NCBI GenBank assembly: GCA_949318235.1
Contig: OX439137.1
Coordinates: 19,571,202 to 19,635,201, forward strand
Length of the DNA: 64,000 nucleotides
Direction of reading: 5' to 3'
Source of the DNA: Ecdyonurus torrentis
Lineage: Eukaryota > Arthropoda > Insecta > Ephemeroptera > Heptageniidae
Position numbers and translations under genes: made by a program. Of the stretch, positions 23,687 to 35,189 are shown one piece after another; position 1 is the first letter of the stretch, and every line of letters begins with the position of its first letter. The notes under the pieces were generated by a model. That model worked only from the letters and a program-made list of their open reading frames with translations. It was not told where the DNA came from and did no database searches.

Positions 23687-23955
23687 TATTTTATATTCTA
23701 CAAGAGCACATTGTCCTAAATCGATTGATATGCGAATTTTTAGTTATTGAGTTCATTTAGTATTTTTAAATATATATTTTTTAAATCAAAAAACGATCTC
23801 AGGGTCCCAACTTAAGCAGGAAAAGTCATCAACCGTGATGCTATTTGCAATTTTTTTAATAATTATTAAAAATAATTAATGAACTCAGAAATTAAAAATT
23901 CACATGTATGTATCAATTCAGGACAATATTTGCTTTTAGAATGTGCAATAAAATT
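23685..23955. mobile_element. Foldback family F, copy 2
   Basis: TTATATTCTACAAGAGCACA, TTGTCCTAAATCGATTGATA on the left; TCAATTCAGGACAATATTTG and CTTTTAGAATGTG on the right. An upstream T tract (23657-23682) abuts it. Confidence 0.65.
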
Positions 23956-24934
23956 ACCACCTAAATTTTTAGTCTTCCTTATGACCTCTTTATATTTATA
24001 CTTTTGGTTATTCCCTTTCTTTAAAACACGCTTCTTCATTCAATACAATTTACAATTTTTTTAAGGCAAAAACTCAAACTTTTTTTTTAAATCGATAACT
24101 TGCTGCATACTTTATTAATCATAATGGAATTAAAAAAAAATCCATTATTCATTAAAAAAAAAAAAGGGCCAATGTTTTTTAATGGCATTTTTTTACAGTA
24201 CAGTACTGTAAAAGTTACAATACAGTTGCTGTAAATTAGACTATCATTTTGCTGTATTACAGTAACTTTTAAAACTTGCTTCAGATTTTTTATTATTCTT
24301 AATATATATATATATTTTTTTAGCTTTTGATTATTTTTTTTTAAATAAATAGGAACAATGATCTTTGTAAAACAAAAAAGCATCCTCTAACACCCCAAAT
24401 ATCAACTTTTCAAAAATTACTATGCAACAGTTTACAGAAATACAATGGGAAAAAACACAACAATATAAAATTTAAAGTAATTCACAGGTCACATTAGATC
24501 CCCCCCCCCCCCCCTCTCATAAGAAAAGCATTGTTTCAACAATTTTATCTTTCAAGCTTGCAACAACGTAAAAAATTCTAATGCAAGTTGTGAATTGCGG
24601 TATATACAAGGCAACAGTGTATGATTCAAGAAAATTTTACTGGTGACCCGATTGTTGGAACAATATACCACTTGCATTGCTATCATAAATAAGTTACCAC
24701 AATAATAATAATAATAATAAAAAAAGACATTGCAAGTGGTCCATTTCAGAATCAGGATTTTAGATTTCTCTTAAAGGTATCCTGTAGTCAAAACAAACAT
24801 ATCAATAATGAGATGGGTCATAATATTAAGTTACTTTTGTTCCCTAACAAACTCGGCTTAAATTTTGTTTACTGATAGTAAATCTAAAAAGTTCCTTTTA
24901 CAAGAATGCATTATAACACTGCATGTACTCACTC

Positions 24935-25365
24935 TTTGTCTGCTACTAGCAAAGAGACCACAAGGAATAAGTCGCTATACCAGCTATGGTAATCAAGCTC
25001 CTACCCAAAAACTACTACTAGCAACATACGTCAAATTTAAGAATTTGGACTCTACAATCTTTAGCTACAGTAAATTAAATTACTTTAATTGCAAATTAAG
25101 AACAAAAAAGCTCTATATTTTAAAATAAATAATTTTCAGACACTATTTAATATTTATAAACGGTTTCTTGCCAAACTTCAATTTTGTTGTTTACCCCAAG
25201 CTTTGAAGGAAGGAACACATGACATTCTCACAAGGAACTTTGTGATGTCAATATTGCAAAAAGAAACACTATCGAAACAAGACCCCATCATTGATTGGCT
25301 TTTGTATGATTTCCAACAAACTGGCCAAGTTATCCCTCTTGGTCTCTTTGGCTACTAGTGTAGTG
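24935..25365. mobile_element. Weak foldback element
   Basis: CTACTAGCAAAGAGACCACA near 24945 mirrors TGGTCTCTTTGGCTACTAG near 25340. The inner arms are decayed. The small open frames here (24865-25358) have no recognisable motif. Confidence 0.4.
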
Positions 25366-25640
25366 CAATGTTGCCAAACATACGATATTCCCATAAGCCA
25401 AATGTAAGGAAATTTTTAGATTTACATGATCGGTACAGTTGACGGCTACTTTTGGAATTCATGGTGTTATGAAAACCAGGTCTGCAATGGCAATTGTTAA
25501 TCACTTGTCTACTTTACAAGTTTTTTCTCCAGTTTGTGAGGCTAAAGAAGAGTTAAGGGACATAATATGTGAAATATGTCACATTTTGTCATTTTTTTAT
25601 TTTTTATAGAATTTTGAAGTACAGGACCTCTTTAATTCTT

Positions 25641-26322
25641 ACAATAATGAGAAAGTCTACAAGAAGTTAACCCCTACGTTTGAATATACCATTAGAAAGA
25701 GCAAAAGTACGGTCAACTGGGGTGACTTTGAACACCCATTTATCTTTACTTGTATTACATTTATCGAAACTTGTCATTAAGACCAAAAATAAATTTGAAT
25801 ACAGTAATAGGAAGATTCTTAAAATTTCTAAAATGAGGCTCTAAGACAGATAATTGGGTGTTCAAAGTCACCCCAGTTAACTGTAGTAGATAAATTTGGT
25901 AAAGGCAATTATCTGGAAAATTGCTGTTTCATTTAATAAAAGTAGAAATAAAACATTTCAATTATCAACCCTTTGCCAACCATGACGTTATTTGTTTATG
26001 TACATCTGCATTTTGATTGTCTTTTGGATTTCATAAGATCCTATCGTTGAATAGCGACCACTTAGCTGTTACTATTTTATGAATTTGTATCGGCCGTATG
26101 AAATCCAGAAGACAATCGAAACCGCTATATATGTAAACAAATGACGTCACGGTTGGCAAAGGGTTGAGAAATGTTTTATTTCTACTTTTATTAACTAAAA
26201 CGTCATTGCCCCAGGCAATTGCCTATACTAAGTTTATCTAATACTTTTGCTCTTTCAAATGACGTATTCAAACATAGGAGTTAACTTCATGTAGACTTTC
26301 TCATTTGTAATGTCCCTATTGT
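25641..26322. mobile_element. Foldback element with about 0.3 kb arms and one nested insertion
   Basis: Left arm words GAGAAAGTCTACAAGAAGTT, AAAAGTAGAAATAAAACATTT, CAACCCTTTGCCAACC and TTTGTTTA; right arm carries their mirror images, ending CTTCATGTAGACTTTCTC. TGACGTCA lies in the right arm at 26142-26149; the left arm has a one-base variant. The left arm is split by the 174 bp element at 25710-25883. Confidence 0.85.
25710..25883. mobile_element. MITE with TIR CGGTCAACTGGGGTGAC and TA target duplication
   Basis: 174 bp. About 29 bp ends (CGGTCAACTGGGGTGACTTT, AAAGTCACCCCAGTTAACTG) are flanked by TA at 25708-25709 and 25884-25885. The mirrored place in the right arm of the host foldback reads AAAAGTATTAGATAAAC, an uninterrupted site with one TA. 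Tc1/mariner-type insertion is the simplest reading. Relative at 33871-34014. Confidence 0.9.
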
Positions 26323-26683
26323 TGGGTTACCAAGTTAAAAAAAAAAAAAAAAAAAAAAAGTTTTTACTGAAATACAAAAACAATACCAATGGAAAATGAC
26401 ACATCTAAAATGATATATTTCTCTTACATAAAAACACTGTAAAAAGAGGAATGTAAAAAAATCATACAGTACCGGTACATAATTTTTTAATCCTAATCTA
26501 AATACTGTATGATTTAACTTGATTGTTTTTTTGTAATAACTGACATAAATTTCATAAAATGATAAAACAAAACAAATAAATTAAAGAGTATTCATAATTA
26601 ATTTGAAATGTTTCCAAACCAAAAATTAAAAGTATTTTGCTTATTATTTAAAACTATTATAATACAAAACACAATTATTTAGG

Positions 26684-26686
26684 TGG

Positions 26687-26727
<41 letters not shown>
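26684..26727. repeat. Poly(A) tract of about 44 bp
   Basis: Homopolymer A; another of about 23 bp is at 26337-26359. No LINE or SINE body could be attached to either tract. Confidence 0.9.
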
Positions 26728-26728
<1 letters not shown>

Positions 26729-26825
26729 GTTATGTTACTGTATTTATTATTTTATATTTATTTATTTTATTGTATGTATTATATAGAAGAGTTATAGTTT
26801 GTACCATATTTGAAGTAGATAATTA

Positions 26826-27050
26826 ATATATCGATGGCTCGGCAGAAAACTGAACTATGTATAGTCTCCGCGCACCTCAAATTTGGAACATCTGCGCTCT
26901 CGCACCTCTCCCATTACAGGTGCATTACAGGTGCTCCATTACAGGTGCTTCAATTTTGGGAGAGGCGGAGAGCGCAGATGTTCCAAATTTGAGGCGCGCG
27001 GAGACTATACATAGTTCAGTTTTCCGAGGAGCCATCGATATTTCCAATAA
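26826..27050. mobile_element. MITE with near-perfect arms downstream of LRRC59
   Basis: Left ATATCGATGGCTC, AAAACTGAACTATGTATAGT, CTCCGCGCACCTCAAATTTG, GAACATCTGCGCTCT; right is the mirror image ending GCCATCGATAT. Three copies of ATTACAGGTGC lie in the loop (26923-26949). The open frame that crosses it is an artefact of the palindrome. Confidence 0.85.
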
Positions 27051-27464
27051 CTATAATATCCCAAGCCCACTTGACCATGGGAAAATAATTAAATCATTAG
27101 TTGGACATCAGATTTAGATTTTTCCTTTTCAGATCATATGAAGCAAGAAAAACTTTTTCAAAGTAATTCGGTTATTATAGAGAAGCACTCTGGAAAAGAT
27201 GTGATGGAAAGGTCATTTTTCCCTAATTTTAAGTCATTAATCATGACAGCTTTCTTTAAATTATCCTAATTTTAAATTAGGATCCTAAATTACTAAATTA
27301 TTTATAAAATGACTTTTCTTCCCACCCTAACTTTATCAATAGGCCTATATATATTTATCCACTTGAAAAATGAAAACAAATCATCAAATTCCTCTAAAAT
27401 AGATAATAATTTCTTCATTATTCACAATAGGAATGTATTATTAATAATAATAATATTTAATGAC

Positions 27465-27914
27465 TCAGACTTTATTAGAACTTGTTAATTGTGAAATTTT
27501 ACTGGAAACAATTTCAAAATAATTCATGACGATAACTTTACATTTCTGAGCATAGACGGGAGCTTGATTAACGGCAAAGTCTTGTAACGTGGACATTACG
27601 TCACCTGTAGTTTTTTGTATCCAGGCGACATTGGCGTTAAGTTTGCTAGTAACATCCAGCTGTACGAACCTCTCTTGTAATGTCGTTAAGTGAACGGAGA
27701 CTTGATCCACGTAGGGTTTGGTCTGAGGAATATTGATGACGTAAAGACCACCGATGATCACGATGCATAGTAGTACGCTCCATAATACTGCACGTAGTAA
27801 CATCTTGCATATACGTAGAGCTGTAACATGGGGAAAATTGAATGTTAAGACTTGTGTCATTTCCTAACAAGTTAGCAACATACAGAAAAAAAAAACTGAT
27901 TTTATAAAATTTGC

Positions 27915-27948
<34 letters not shown>

Positions 27949-27956
27949 TTTTGTAA

Positions 27957-28033
<77 letters not shown>

Positions 28034-31000
28034 GACTAAAAGGGCATAGGCTTTTCAATGTTAAAGACTATCAATTTTGTGAAATGACAATTTCCTGTGT
28101 CCCTTACAATGACACTTTATGTAAACCTATAAATACAGGAAAAGGAAGTGCAGGAAACAGAAATCATATGATGTTAAAAGTGGGAGAAAACTTTGCGCTA
28201 GAAGCAAGCTAGGTCTGAGCTCCTCCCGCTTTTAAAGGCGTAGAACACCTTGAACAAAAAACATTTCTAATATCCTAACATACCTAAATATCAAAGTTAA
28301 TTTGGCCTGAGTCATTGATTTCTAATTTATTTTCCATTTACAAAATGACTGCTCACTAGTCCATGCGCGCAGAAACAGGCGAGCTGTGACATCACAAACC
28401 TGCAGCTGTCATTTTTTAAGTGGAAAATAAATTAGAATTCAATGACTCCTGTCAAATTAACGTTGATACAGTATTTAGGATATTAGGCAAGTTTTTTGTT
28501 CAAGGTGTTCTACGCCTTTAACATCACATCATCAAAATTATTCGTTTACTCTAAAAAAAAAAAAAACAGCTTGCACTGAAAAATGGGATTGAAGGTACAT
28601 TTAAATGGGGTAACATTGAAACCTCCGTATGTATACAGTACTTACGTAGAGTGGTGCAAGGACTGCAGTGCTGGGTTGTCAGGCCATTCACAGAGTTGCC
28701 AAGTTTCTCTGCACTCTCCTCAGCTATGACGCTACTGGGTTTGCTCTCTGTGTTAACTGCAGCACGGACAGCCTCAGTGTTTGCAGCTCCTGATTTACTT
28801 TTACGTTTCTTTTTCTTCTCTTTGGGAGCTCCTTGCTGGCGCTCTGAAATCATAAAAAAATAAATTTAAATACAGTACATAATAGCACTAATCTATAAAA
28901 TAAGGATAGAGCATTGCTATACTCCCACTATAGACAGTAGTGAAGAGAAAGTTGGTTGAGGCGCGTTTTTCACTTTTTATTGCAGACAGCCAAATTGCGG
29001 AAAAAAAAAAAAAAATCAAAACCACCCTAGCAGCCAGATTGACGGAGCATAGGTGACATGTTAGGGGTGATTGGCTGAAGGATAGCTCAAGGTGGACAAG
29101 GGAAGGTAAAACACTGCCAGATTGACATTGATATTGACAGCCCTAATTTTCTTAATCATCAGGCAACATTGCAATTTGCAGCCTATGATTTTCTTCCAGC
29201 TGACTGAAACTTCTTTGCGTTTGTCCCAAATTTCCCCTAGTTCACAAACTAGGGGATAAATCAGGGTTCCATTAAAAAAAAAAGACCCAAAAAAACCCAC
29301 GTTTTTTTTTTTTTTTTTTTTTTTTTAAACAGCTAAGAAAACCCAGCAAAAAAAAACCCCAAAAAAAACAGTAGCTCTTTTTTTTTTTAAATTAGAGTAA
29401 AAATGAGCACGAATTATAAAATTTCAAGACTTTTGACACCAACTTGTTTTCAACTTCCACCACTTTTTTTTTTTTTTTTTTACCTTTTTCCAACTTTTCC
29501 CACTTTTCTTCAGCAAAAGAAAAAAATGGAATTGATATTCAAAATTTCAACTTTATTTTGCAAAAATTTCACCTTTTTTTTCAACTTTTTTTTTACCCTT
29601 TTCAAAGCAAAAAAATTACCTATTTTTTATCAAAGTGAAAAACAATAAAAGTGAAACTTTAAATTTTTAACTTTTTTGTAAAATTATCACCTTTTTTTAA
29701 GTCACTTTTTTCAAAAAGTAATCACCCAAAAATCCATGCTCCCAAAATGTAGCCTAATGTAAATTACGGTACAAAAAATAAAAACGTAGTACATAATTTT
29801 TTTATTCTTTTATTAATAGTTTATTGAAAATCATTAAAGATAAAATAATATACGTAGCTTGTAAAACAGAAGAATTTTCATTTTTGACAAAATTAGAGGT
29901 TATTTTATGTATATTTATGGCTTCTATTTGTTTTTAAATATATAAAAAAAAAAACAAAAAAAAAACAAAACATAAAACATAAAACCCCTACCCAGTGTTT
30001 AAAAAAAAAAATAACGTTCTTTTTTAAACCCTGGGATAAATATGCCCTAACCTAAAATCCTACTGTTGCTAGAGGTGTGTGAGTAATATTTAGGGCCAGC
30101 AGTGCGCATCAGAAGCTCACCAAGGTTTTTGCTATTGCCCTAGCAAGCTTAGCCATCTTGATTTCCCCCTCGCGCTTCTCGTTAGGGTTGGGTGAGTTAG
30201 AGCCAGTAGCCTCCCCCCCCCCTCCCCCACATAATAAGTGTATGGTCCTATGGTACAAGATGGTCTAATCTTTTGTTTTATCTGCTTGTTTTGAGTACAT
30301 GACAACTTCAAATGTGACTAAACTAAACATATTTAACCAGTTCTGACATCTTACCATCTTGCTTCCTCTGTTTCTCTTGCTCAATAGATTTACTGATCTC
30401 CTGCATCACCAACACCACGTCACGAGCACATTTCTGACAGTCTGCTTGATCAACACATGGACCTGCAATCTTGGCCAGCTGAGGCGTCAGAGGGTTGTCT
30501 TTCAAGTCTAGCCAGCGTAGCTTGGTCAACTCCTTGAAACTCAAAGGTAGCCGTTCAATCTAAAACAACAACGCAGTATTGTTACTCAATTTAATTACTG
30601 TACTATCACACACACATATAATAACAACCAATTTAAGAAAAAAACTTTTTGCAGTTAGGATCAATAAGAAAATAATACCAGCAAGGGCTTTACCATTGTA
30701 CACTCCTCCAGTTTTAGAATTACCCATCAAAGGCAAGCCACTTTCTTAAGAAAATGGTCAACATGTCATCTTAAGTGACAGCAGCAAGCGCCTTACCACG
30801 ATGAGGTCCGTAGCTTGGTGAAAATCTTAGAGATGCTTAAATGCTTAGAGTGTAGTCTAAGCAACTGAAGAAGAGGGCTGTTGCCCTTGAAACATCTTAA
30901 AACTTGTAAATATATTTGTGTAACCTGTGCCGTCAAGATTTTCACCAAGCTGCGGACCTCATCGTGGGAAGGCGCTTGTTGGTTTCTCCTATCCTTTTTT

Positions 31001-33094
31001 CTTTGATTATCAATTCAAACCAAAATGGTTTCAACCTTTCCTAATAAATTACATTAAGTGACAGCAGCGTTGACTGATTAAAGGGGGTAGGTGACCGACT
31101 GATATCTCGCAAACTAGGACGGTTGCGAATAATTATAAATAACACAAAGTAAAGAAGAAATATTACTTAAAAATTTAGTTATGTCAAACATGTGAAAACA
31201 CGATCAAATATTTAAGTTATTACACTTTAAAGATAACATGTAAATGTGGAAATTTAAATTTGAGCGGGAAATTTTAATCAAACTAGAAACTTTTTTACAA
31301 TTAAAAATATCATTAAATTTTTTTTTGCTATATAAAAAAATATTTTAAATTTACTTGATTTTATTTGAAAATTATAGTGTTTGTTTCATTGCAATTAAAT
31401 CATGTACTAAAAATTATTGGGAAAATATACTTCTTCTTTTAGCGATTTCCGGTCCAAGTCGGTCCCCCACCGCCTTAACCTTCACTTGTAGTTTATTGCC
31501 AAAATATTCCCAAAGTGTTAGTTTTTCATATCTGTGCTAGCAAAATTTTCACCTAAATGGGACTCTCTTTACTATGGTAAGGCCCTTTCTGGTTTCTCCT
31601 ATACTTTTCTTTCAAATTTATCATACCTAACCGCAATGGTTTATTTTCCTTAATTATCAATGAATATTAGGACAAATTTTCTCCATCACCTCCAATTATC
31701 AGTCCCCCCCCCCCCCCCCAACTGACATGTACTAAACAGTCAAATACACATATTTCTCTTGGTACCTACCTTATTACTGTAGAGATCCAGGTGAACCAAA
31801 CTGACAAGCAGTCCAAAGTTGTCAGGCACTTCTTCAAGCTGGTTCTTACTTAAGTCCAGCTCTACTAGCTGTGTCAGCTGAGAGGCAAACGTCGGTTGTA
31901 GAGACGTGATTTGATTGTTAGAGAGATCAAGCTTCTTCACTTTACGTTTAATTGCAATCTGAGAACAAATCAATACAATAGCATTATAAGGCGGAGATTG
32001 CATTTAAAATGTGTTTTCATGGCATAGGAAAGCCTTCCTAGGCCTTAAACATAGGAATCTGAATTGGTTGAAAGATAGGTAGATCCCAGGGGGTGCTCAA
32101 GCGCAGATTGGTGTGTGTTCGCAAAATCATCGAGAGCTGACTGAGAGTGTTCACAAAATTACTTTTTAATAGCTACCTGCGCAGAAACGAGTTTCTCACC
32201 TCACTCTCGTTCTGCGCATGTCTCCAGTTTGTCAACTTTTACGCGCACCGGAGCCGCGCAAACGCTTGCTAGACTTTTTGCGCATTTATTCCTAGCACCT
32301 GTACGAAATAATCGGAGAGTGTTTTGAATTTAACCTTAAATTGCGGGAATACAAAAGGAAATATCGGTAATCGAAGATAGCAGTTCTTAGTAAATCGACA
32401 TCGATTTTGTGGAACAGGGCATCAAATTTCTGAAGTTTAATCAGAAGTATGTGGAATTAATGGTTCTTCAGGGTTTGGGGGTACCCTTGCAATGTATTTG
32501 TCCGCTGTGTGACGTCATGCGCAGATCTGTGCGTGAACTCGTCCAACGTCGATCATATCTATCTTTATTGTATCATGGGTAGATCCCATCCATCCATCCC
32601 ATGGATGGGTGGATCCCCCCCCCCCCCCCCCGAATATGCCCCTGGGCCAGAGTATACCAATGAAGTAAAGTTCACAGGACCGCGATAATATATTTTAACA
32701 TTTAAATCCAGCGAGTGTTTTTCTTATAAGAATAACATTGCAAATATAGCATGAGTCTTTTGAACAGTAAAAATATATTATCGCAGTTCTGTGTACAGTA
32801 TGTATATAGTATCTTATACAATAAGTTATTTTCTATACTGAGAATGTCAGAATGAATGTGCGCCTGGCGGAGACTACAGAACTAGACGCTGTCATTTGAA
32901 GTTAAGTTACGCGTCTAGTTCTGCAGTTTTCGCCAGTCACAATGTGGCGCGCATTTGATCTGACATTCTCAGTATAGGAAATAAATTACTGGTGTGCAGT
33001 ATGAGCTTACAATTTCTTTGAGAGGCACCTCCTCCAGTTCTGACATGCTCAAGTCCAGTTGACCATCGTCAACTTTTATCTCAAGCTTCACCAT
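27465..33094 (-). CDS. LRRC59: LRRC59: leucine-rich-repeat, tail-anchored ER membrane protein, 5 exons
   Basis: Exons in transcript order: 33094-33011, 31958-31770, 30559-30355, 28843-28646, 27820-27465 (stop 27467-27465); 1032 nt, 343 aa. The N-terminus has LDLSMSELEEVPLKEI and then three to four LRRs (about residues 37-120), followed by the LRWLDLKDNPL..LAKIAG and CxxCA cap (LAKIAG, QADCQKCA) characteristic of LRRC59. Next come a charged segment, a Lys-rich run at 167-176, a single hydrophobic segment at about 232-254 and an 89-residue lumenal tail. In vertebrates LRRC59 sits in the ER and nuclear envelope, binds ribosomes near the translocon, and helps import FGF1 and CIP2A. Compared with human (307 aa), the cytosolic coiled coil is shorter and the lumenal tail is longer. 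The start was chosen by homology; an acceptor-like TTTGTTTCAG ends 14 nt before it. No good poly(A) signal is close; AATAAA on the minus strand occurs near 26750-26775. Confidence 0.93.
27961..28030. repeat. (TC)n microsatellite in LRRC59 intron 4
   Basis: About 70 bp of TC repeats, preceded by a poly(A) run at 27918-27946. On the sense strand this is A-rich/GA-rich and lies about 140 nt upstream of the last exon's acceptor. Confidence 0.95.
28133..28222 (+). repeat. Dispersed repeat, plus-strand copy (LRRC59 intron 4)
   Basis: Counterpart of 3436-3590: GGAAGTGCAGGAAA, ATCATATGAT, GAGAAAACTTTGCGCTAGAA, AGCTAGGTCTGAGCT. Confidence 0.5.
28231..28522. mobile_element. MITE family B, full-length (LRRC59 intron 4)
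   Basis: AAGGCGTAGAACACCTTGAA and its mirror TTCAAGGTGTTCTACGCCTT. Arms share TTTCTAATTTATTTTCCATT with 5719-6029. The central TGACGTCA octamers of family B are mutated here (TGTGACATCA). Confidence 0.85.
29290..30020. repeat. Low-complexity T/A tracts in LRRC59 intron 3
   Basis: T runs (29303-29326, 29463-29480) alternate with short words such as TTTCAACTTT, CCACTTTT and TTTTACC, roughly as a degenerate tandem of CAACTTTTT. Poly(A) with scattered C follows at 29941-30013. No gene. Confidence 0.7.
30655..31013. mobile_element. Foldback family G variant in LRRC59 intron 2
   Basis: ACCAGCAAGGGCTTTACCAT near 30678 and GCGCTTGTTGGTTTCTCCTA near 30970 are family G arms. A second, inner pair is GATGAGGTCCGTAGCTTGGT then GAAAATCTTA (30799) and AGATTTTCACCAAGCTGCGG, ACCTCATCG (30940). 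The two-layer structure suggests one element inside another. Confidence 0.65.
31076..31480. mobile_element. Foldback with GGTAGGTGACCGAC ends (LRRC59 intron 2)
   Basis: TTAAAGGGGGTAGGTGACCG is mirrored by GTCGGTCCCCCACCGCCTTAA. A decayed relative lies at 55831-56200, ending GTCGGTCACCCACTCCGTTAA. Confidence 0.6.
31536..31670. mobile_element. Foldback family G, solitary right arm
   Basis: GGGACTCTCTTTACTATGGT, AAGGCCCTTTCTGGTTTCTC, CTTTCAAATTTATCATACC. The matching left arm is absent in the surrounding 500 bp. Confidence 0.65.
32040..32640. other. LRRC59 intron 1 segment of higher GC, origin unknown
   Basis: GATAGGTAGATCCCAGGGGG (32073) and ATCATGGGTAGATCCCATCC (32573) are near-identical short edges, GCGCAGAT recurs at 32101 and 32519, TGACGTCA lies at 32510-32517, and a C run closes it at 32617-32630. 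Probably another element; no coding signal. Confidence 0.4.
32830..32978. mobile_element. MITE family E, copy 2 (LRRC59 intron 1)
   Basis: TTTTCTATACTGAGAATGTC and GACATTCTCAGTATAGGAAA, with GAACTAGACGCTGTCATTTG in the loop, as in copy 1. It ends about 35 nt from the donor of LRRC59 exon 1. Confidence 0.8.
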
Positions 33095-33106
33095 AGTGAC
33101 TAGCTA

Positions 33107-33118
33107 GCTGAAACAAAA
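33107..33118 (-). promoter_or_regulatory. Acceptor-like site 14 nt before the LRRC59 start codon
   Basis: On the minus strand, GTTTTGTTTCAG is followed by 13 bases and then ATG at 33094. As with the kinase gene, this fits a trans-splice acceptor or a short 5' UTR exon. Confidence 0.55.
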
Positions 33119-33242
33119 CAAATCATAACCATCAATAAAACAAATAATCCATCATTTTATATAATAATAATACAGTATTCATAATTACAACATATGGAAT
33201 TCTATGAAAGCCTCTGTCCCAAAATATAGATATAAATTATAC

Positions 33243-33641
33243 AACATACATACATACATACATATCATGACGCCATAATCCCTTTCGGGGTAGGCCAGGA
33301 CGAATCCTTTTTAGTAAGAGGGCTTACAATGATCTGTGGCTTACCAAACCACAGGCTCTACCCTTAATACCACACTCCTCTGGGCTCCTAATACCAGACC
33401 TGTGCAGCTCGGACCACCAAATCTTACGACAGCAGCACTCGCCACTATGGACGAGAGGTGGTCAAACTGCCTGGCCAACCCACGCATTGCAGCGGAAACG
33501 TACACATTGAAACACACTGAAACTTCACCGTTCTAACCATCGCTCTTACAAGCTGGCCTACAAGGCCAACCCGGCTTGGTAACGAACGCCGAACCTCCAG
33601 CGTGTCAAACAAGCACGCTAACCACTACACCACATGGGCAG
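33243..33641 (-). mobile_element. tRNA-derived SINE, second family, minus strand
   Basis: Read on the minus strand it starts with CCCATGTGGTGTAGTGGTTA (A box) and GGAGGTTCGGCGTTCG (B box). A body follows with GTAGGCCAGC, CACAGATCATTGTAAGCCC and CCTACCCCGAAAGGG. It ends in a (CATA)n-type tail, seen on the plus strand as ACATACATACATACATAC at 33243-33262. The A and B boxes match RNA polymerase III promoters; the rest is not tRNA. Confidence 0.8.
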
Positions 33642-33751
33642 GTTTAAATTATACAAAAGGAGCCCATATTACATTACAGCTAAAAAATATATGATAGTCT
33701 ACCATCAAGTGGGAAATTTAAATACACAATGATTTTTGTTTAATATATAAG

Positions 33752-33880
33752 GAATACAGTCACAGTAACTAAACAGTAGGTTACCGCTTCCACAAGTCGC
33801 AATTGGCGCGCACTCTCGATCTGACATTCTCAGTATAGGAGATAACCTACTGTTTAGTTACTGTGGAATACAGTCAACCA
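33752..33880. mobile_element. MITE family E, short copy 3
   Basis: CAGTCACAGTAACTAAACAG, TAGGTTACCGC on the left; GATAACCTACTGTTTAGTTA, CTGTGG on the right. CGCAATTGGCGCGC and GACATTCTCAGTATAGGAG match copy 1. Confidence 0.8.
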
Positions 33881-34014
33881 GGGTGAAATTGAAAACCAAT
33901 CACAGACCTGCTTTCAAAGTGCTCTGTGTCTAGCAAGATAGGGAAAAGTGAAAGCTTGCACATGATTGGAGTTTCAATTTCACCCCACACTTTCAATTTC
34001 ACCCCGGTTGACTG
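33871..34014. mobile_element. MITE with TIR CAGTCAACCAGGGTGAAATT and TA target duplication
   Basis: 144 bp; ends CAGTCAACCAGGGTGAAATT and AATTTCACCCCGGTTGACTG are flanked by TA (33869-33870, 34015-34016). The TIR is related to that of 25710-25883. It sits against the right end of the family E copy. Confidence 0.85.
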
Positions 34015-34139
34015 TAGTAAACTTTATCCAAATACTTTGATTTTAACTTAATGTATGTATACCACACACTCAAATTTGAAACATTAAACCGACTAAATTG
34101 TGACATATATTCTTTATATATTCCTTATATTCCTTGAAG

Positions 34140-35120
34140 TTAAGAATTATTAGAGTTAAGAAGAAAACGGTCTTAAATTAAATGTTGACAAAACAGAAAT
34201 ATTACATTACAATTTCAAAATTTAAGAAATAAAAATGATTTATTAAATGAAGTTCAATGTGAGTCTGAAACAGTGAAAATTACAAAGAAAACAAAATTTT
34301 TGGGCATAATAATTGATAAAAATTTAAGATGGTGTGATCATATTGAATATATTTCTAAAAAAACTTGCATCTACAATTTTTGCGATTCGAGAACGTAAAC
34401 ATGAAAGTCAAATGGATTGTTTAATTTCTATGTATTTTGCTAATTTTCACTGTCATGTTAAATATGGTGTGGTTTGTTGGGGAAGTTCTATCGATGCAAG
34501 TAGAATATTTCAACTACAAAAAAAAAGTCATACAAATAATATGTGGTGCTAAATTTAGAGCAGAGTGTAGAGATATACTGTATTTAAAATTTTAAAAATA
34601 TTAACTTTGCCTTGTGTTTTTATTATGGAATGTGCTATGAAATTGAAACACAATATTGAATTCTTTAAAAGCCATGAAATTAATCATAACCATAATACTA
34701 GGAATACAAATAAAATTAAAAGTACAGTATATATAAAAGAACTGAAATGTATAATAAAGGTCCATTCTGTAGTTGTCTGAATATCTATAATAAATTGCCT
34801 TTAGATATGAGAAAGCAAAATGATTTAATAGCTTTTAAAAAACAACTAAAGTTTTTCCTATTAAATAAGCAGTATTATTCAATTGATGAATATATGAATG
34901 ATGAAATACCGTAGTTTAGATTCAAATTCTAATTTTATACATAAGTTATTATTATCAATACTATTAAGTGTCGTTTCTTTTTTGTTTTGTTTGTATGTTG
35001 TAGATACTTTGACAATCATTTCTATATTGTCATTTATGGCAATAACCTAGACTAATATGCTTTGATTGTACTGTATTATGTATGTTGGATGAAAGAAACG
35101 AATAAAAGAATTTTGAATTC
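34140..35120 (+). pseudogene. LINE (non-LTR retrotransposon) 3' fragment, decayed reverse transcriptase
   Basis: In frames broken by stops and frameshifts the plus strand reads LKLNVDKTE, then KTKFLGIIIDKNLRWCDHI, KKLASTIFAIRE, later LNIYNKLPLDM and FKKQLKFFLLN. These are hallmarks of the segment after the RT catalytic core in Jockey/CR1-like elements. The catalytic core itself is absent, so the copy is 5' truncated. The 3' end is near AATAAAAGAATTTTGAATTC at 35100-35120. A similar 3' tail is at 55726-55805. Clade not determined. Confidence 0.8.
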
Positions 35121-35189
35121 TGCATTAAGCATTGCCCGATCATAGCAAGGCACTTGTTGGTTTTCCATCCTTTTTCTTTCATAAATCAT

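Noticed and set aside
26857..27117. 86 aa open frame near LRRC59
   Set aside because: It runs through both arms of the MITE at 26826-27050 and so encodes a palindrome; no motif.
34334..34552. Small plus-strand gene
   Set aside because: The frame reads reverse-transcriptase motifs continuing in neighbouring frames; it is part of a broken LINE.
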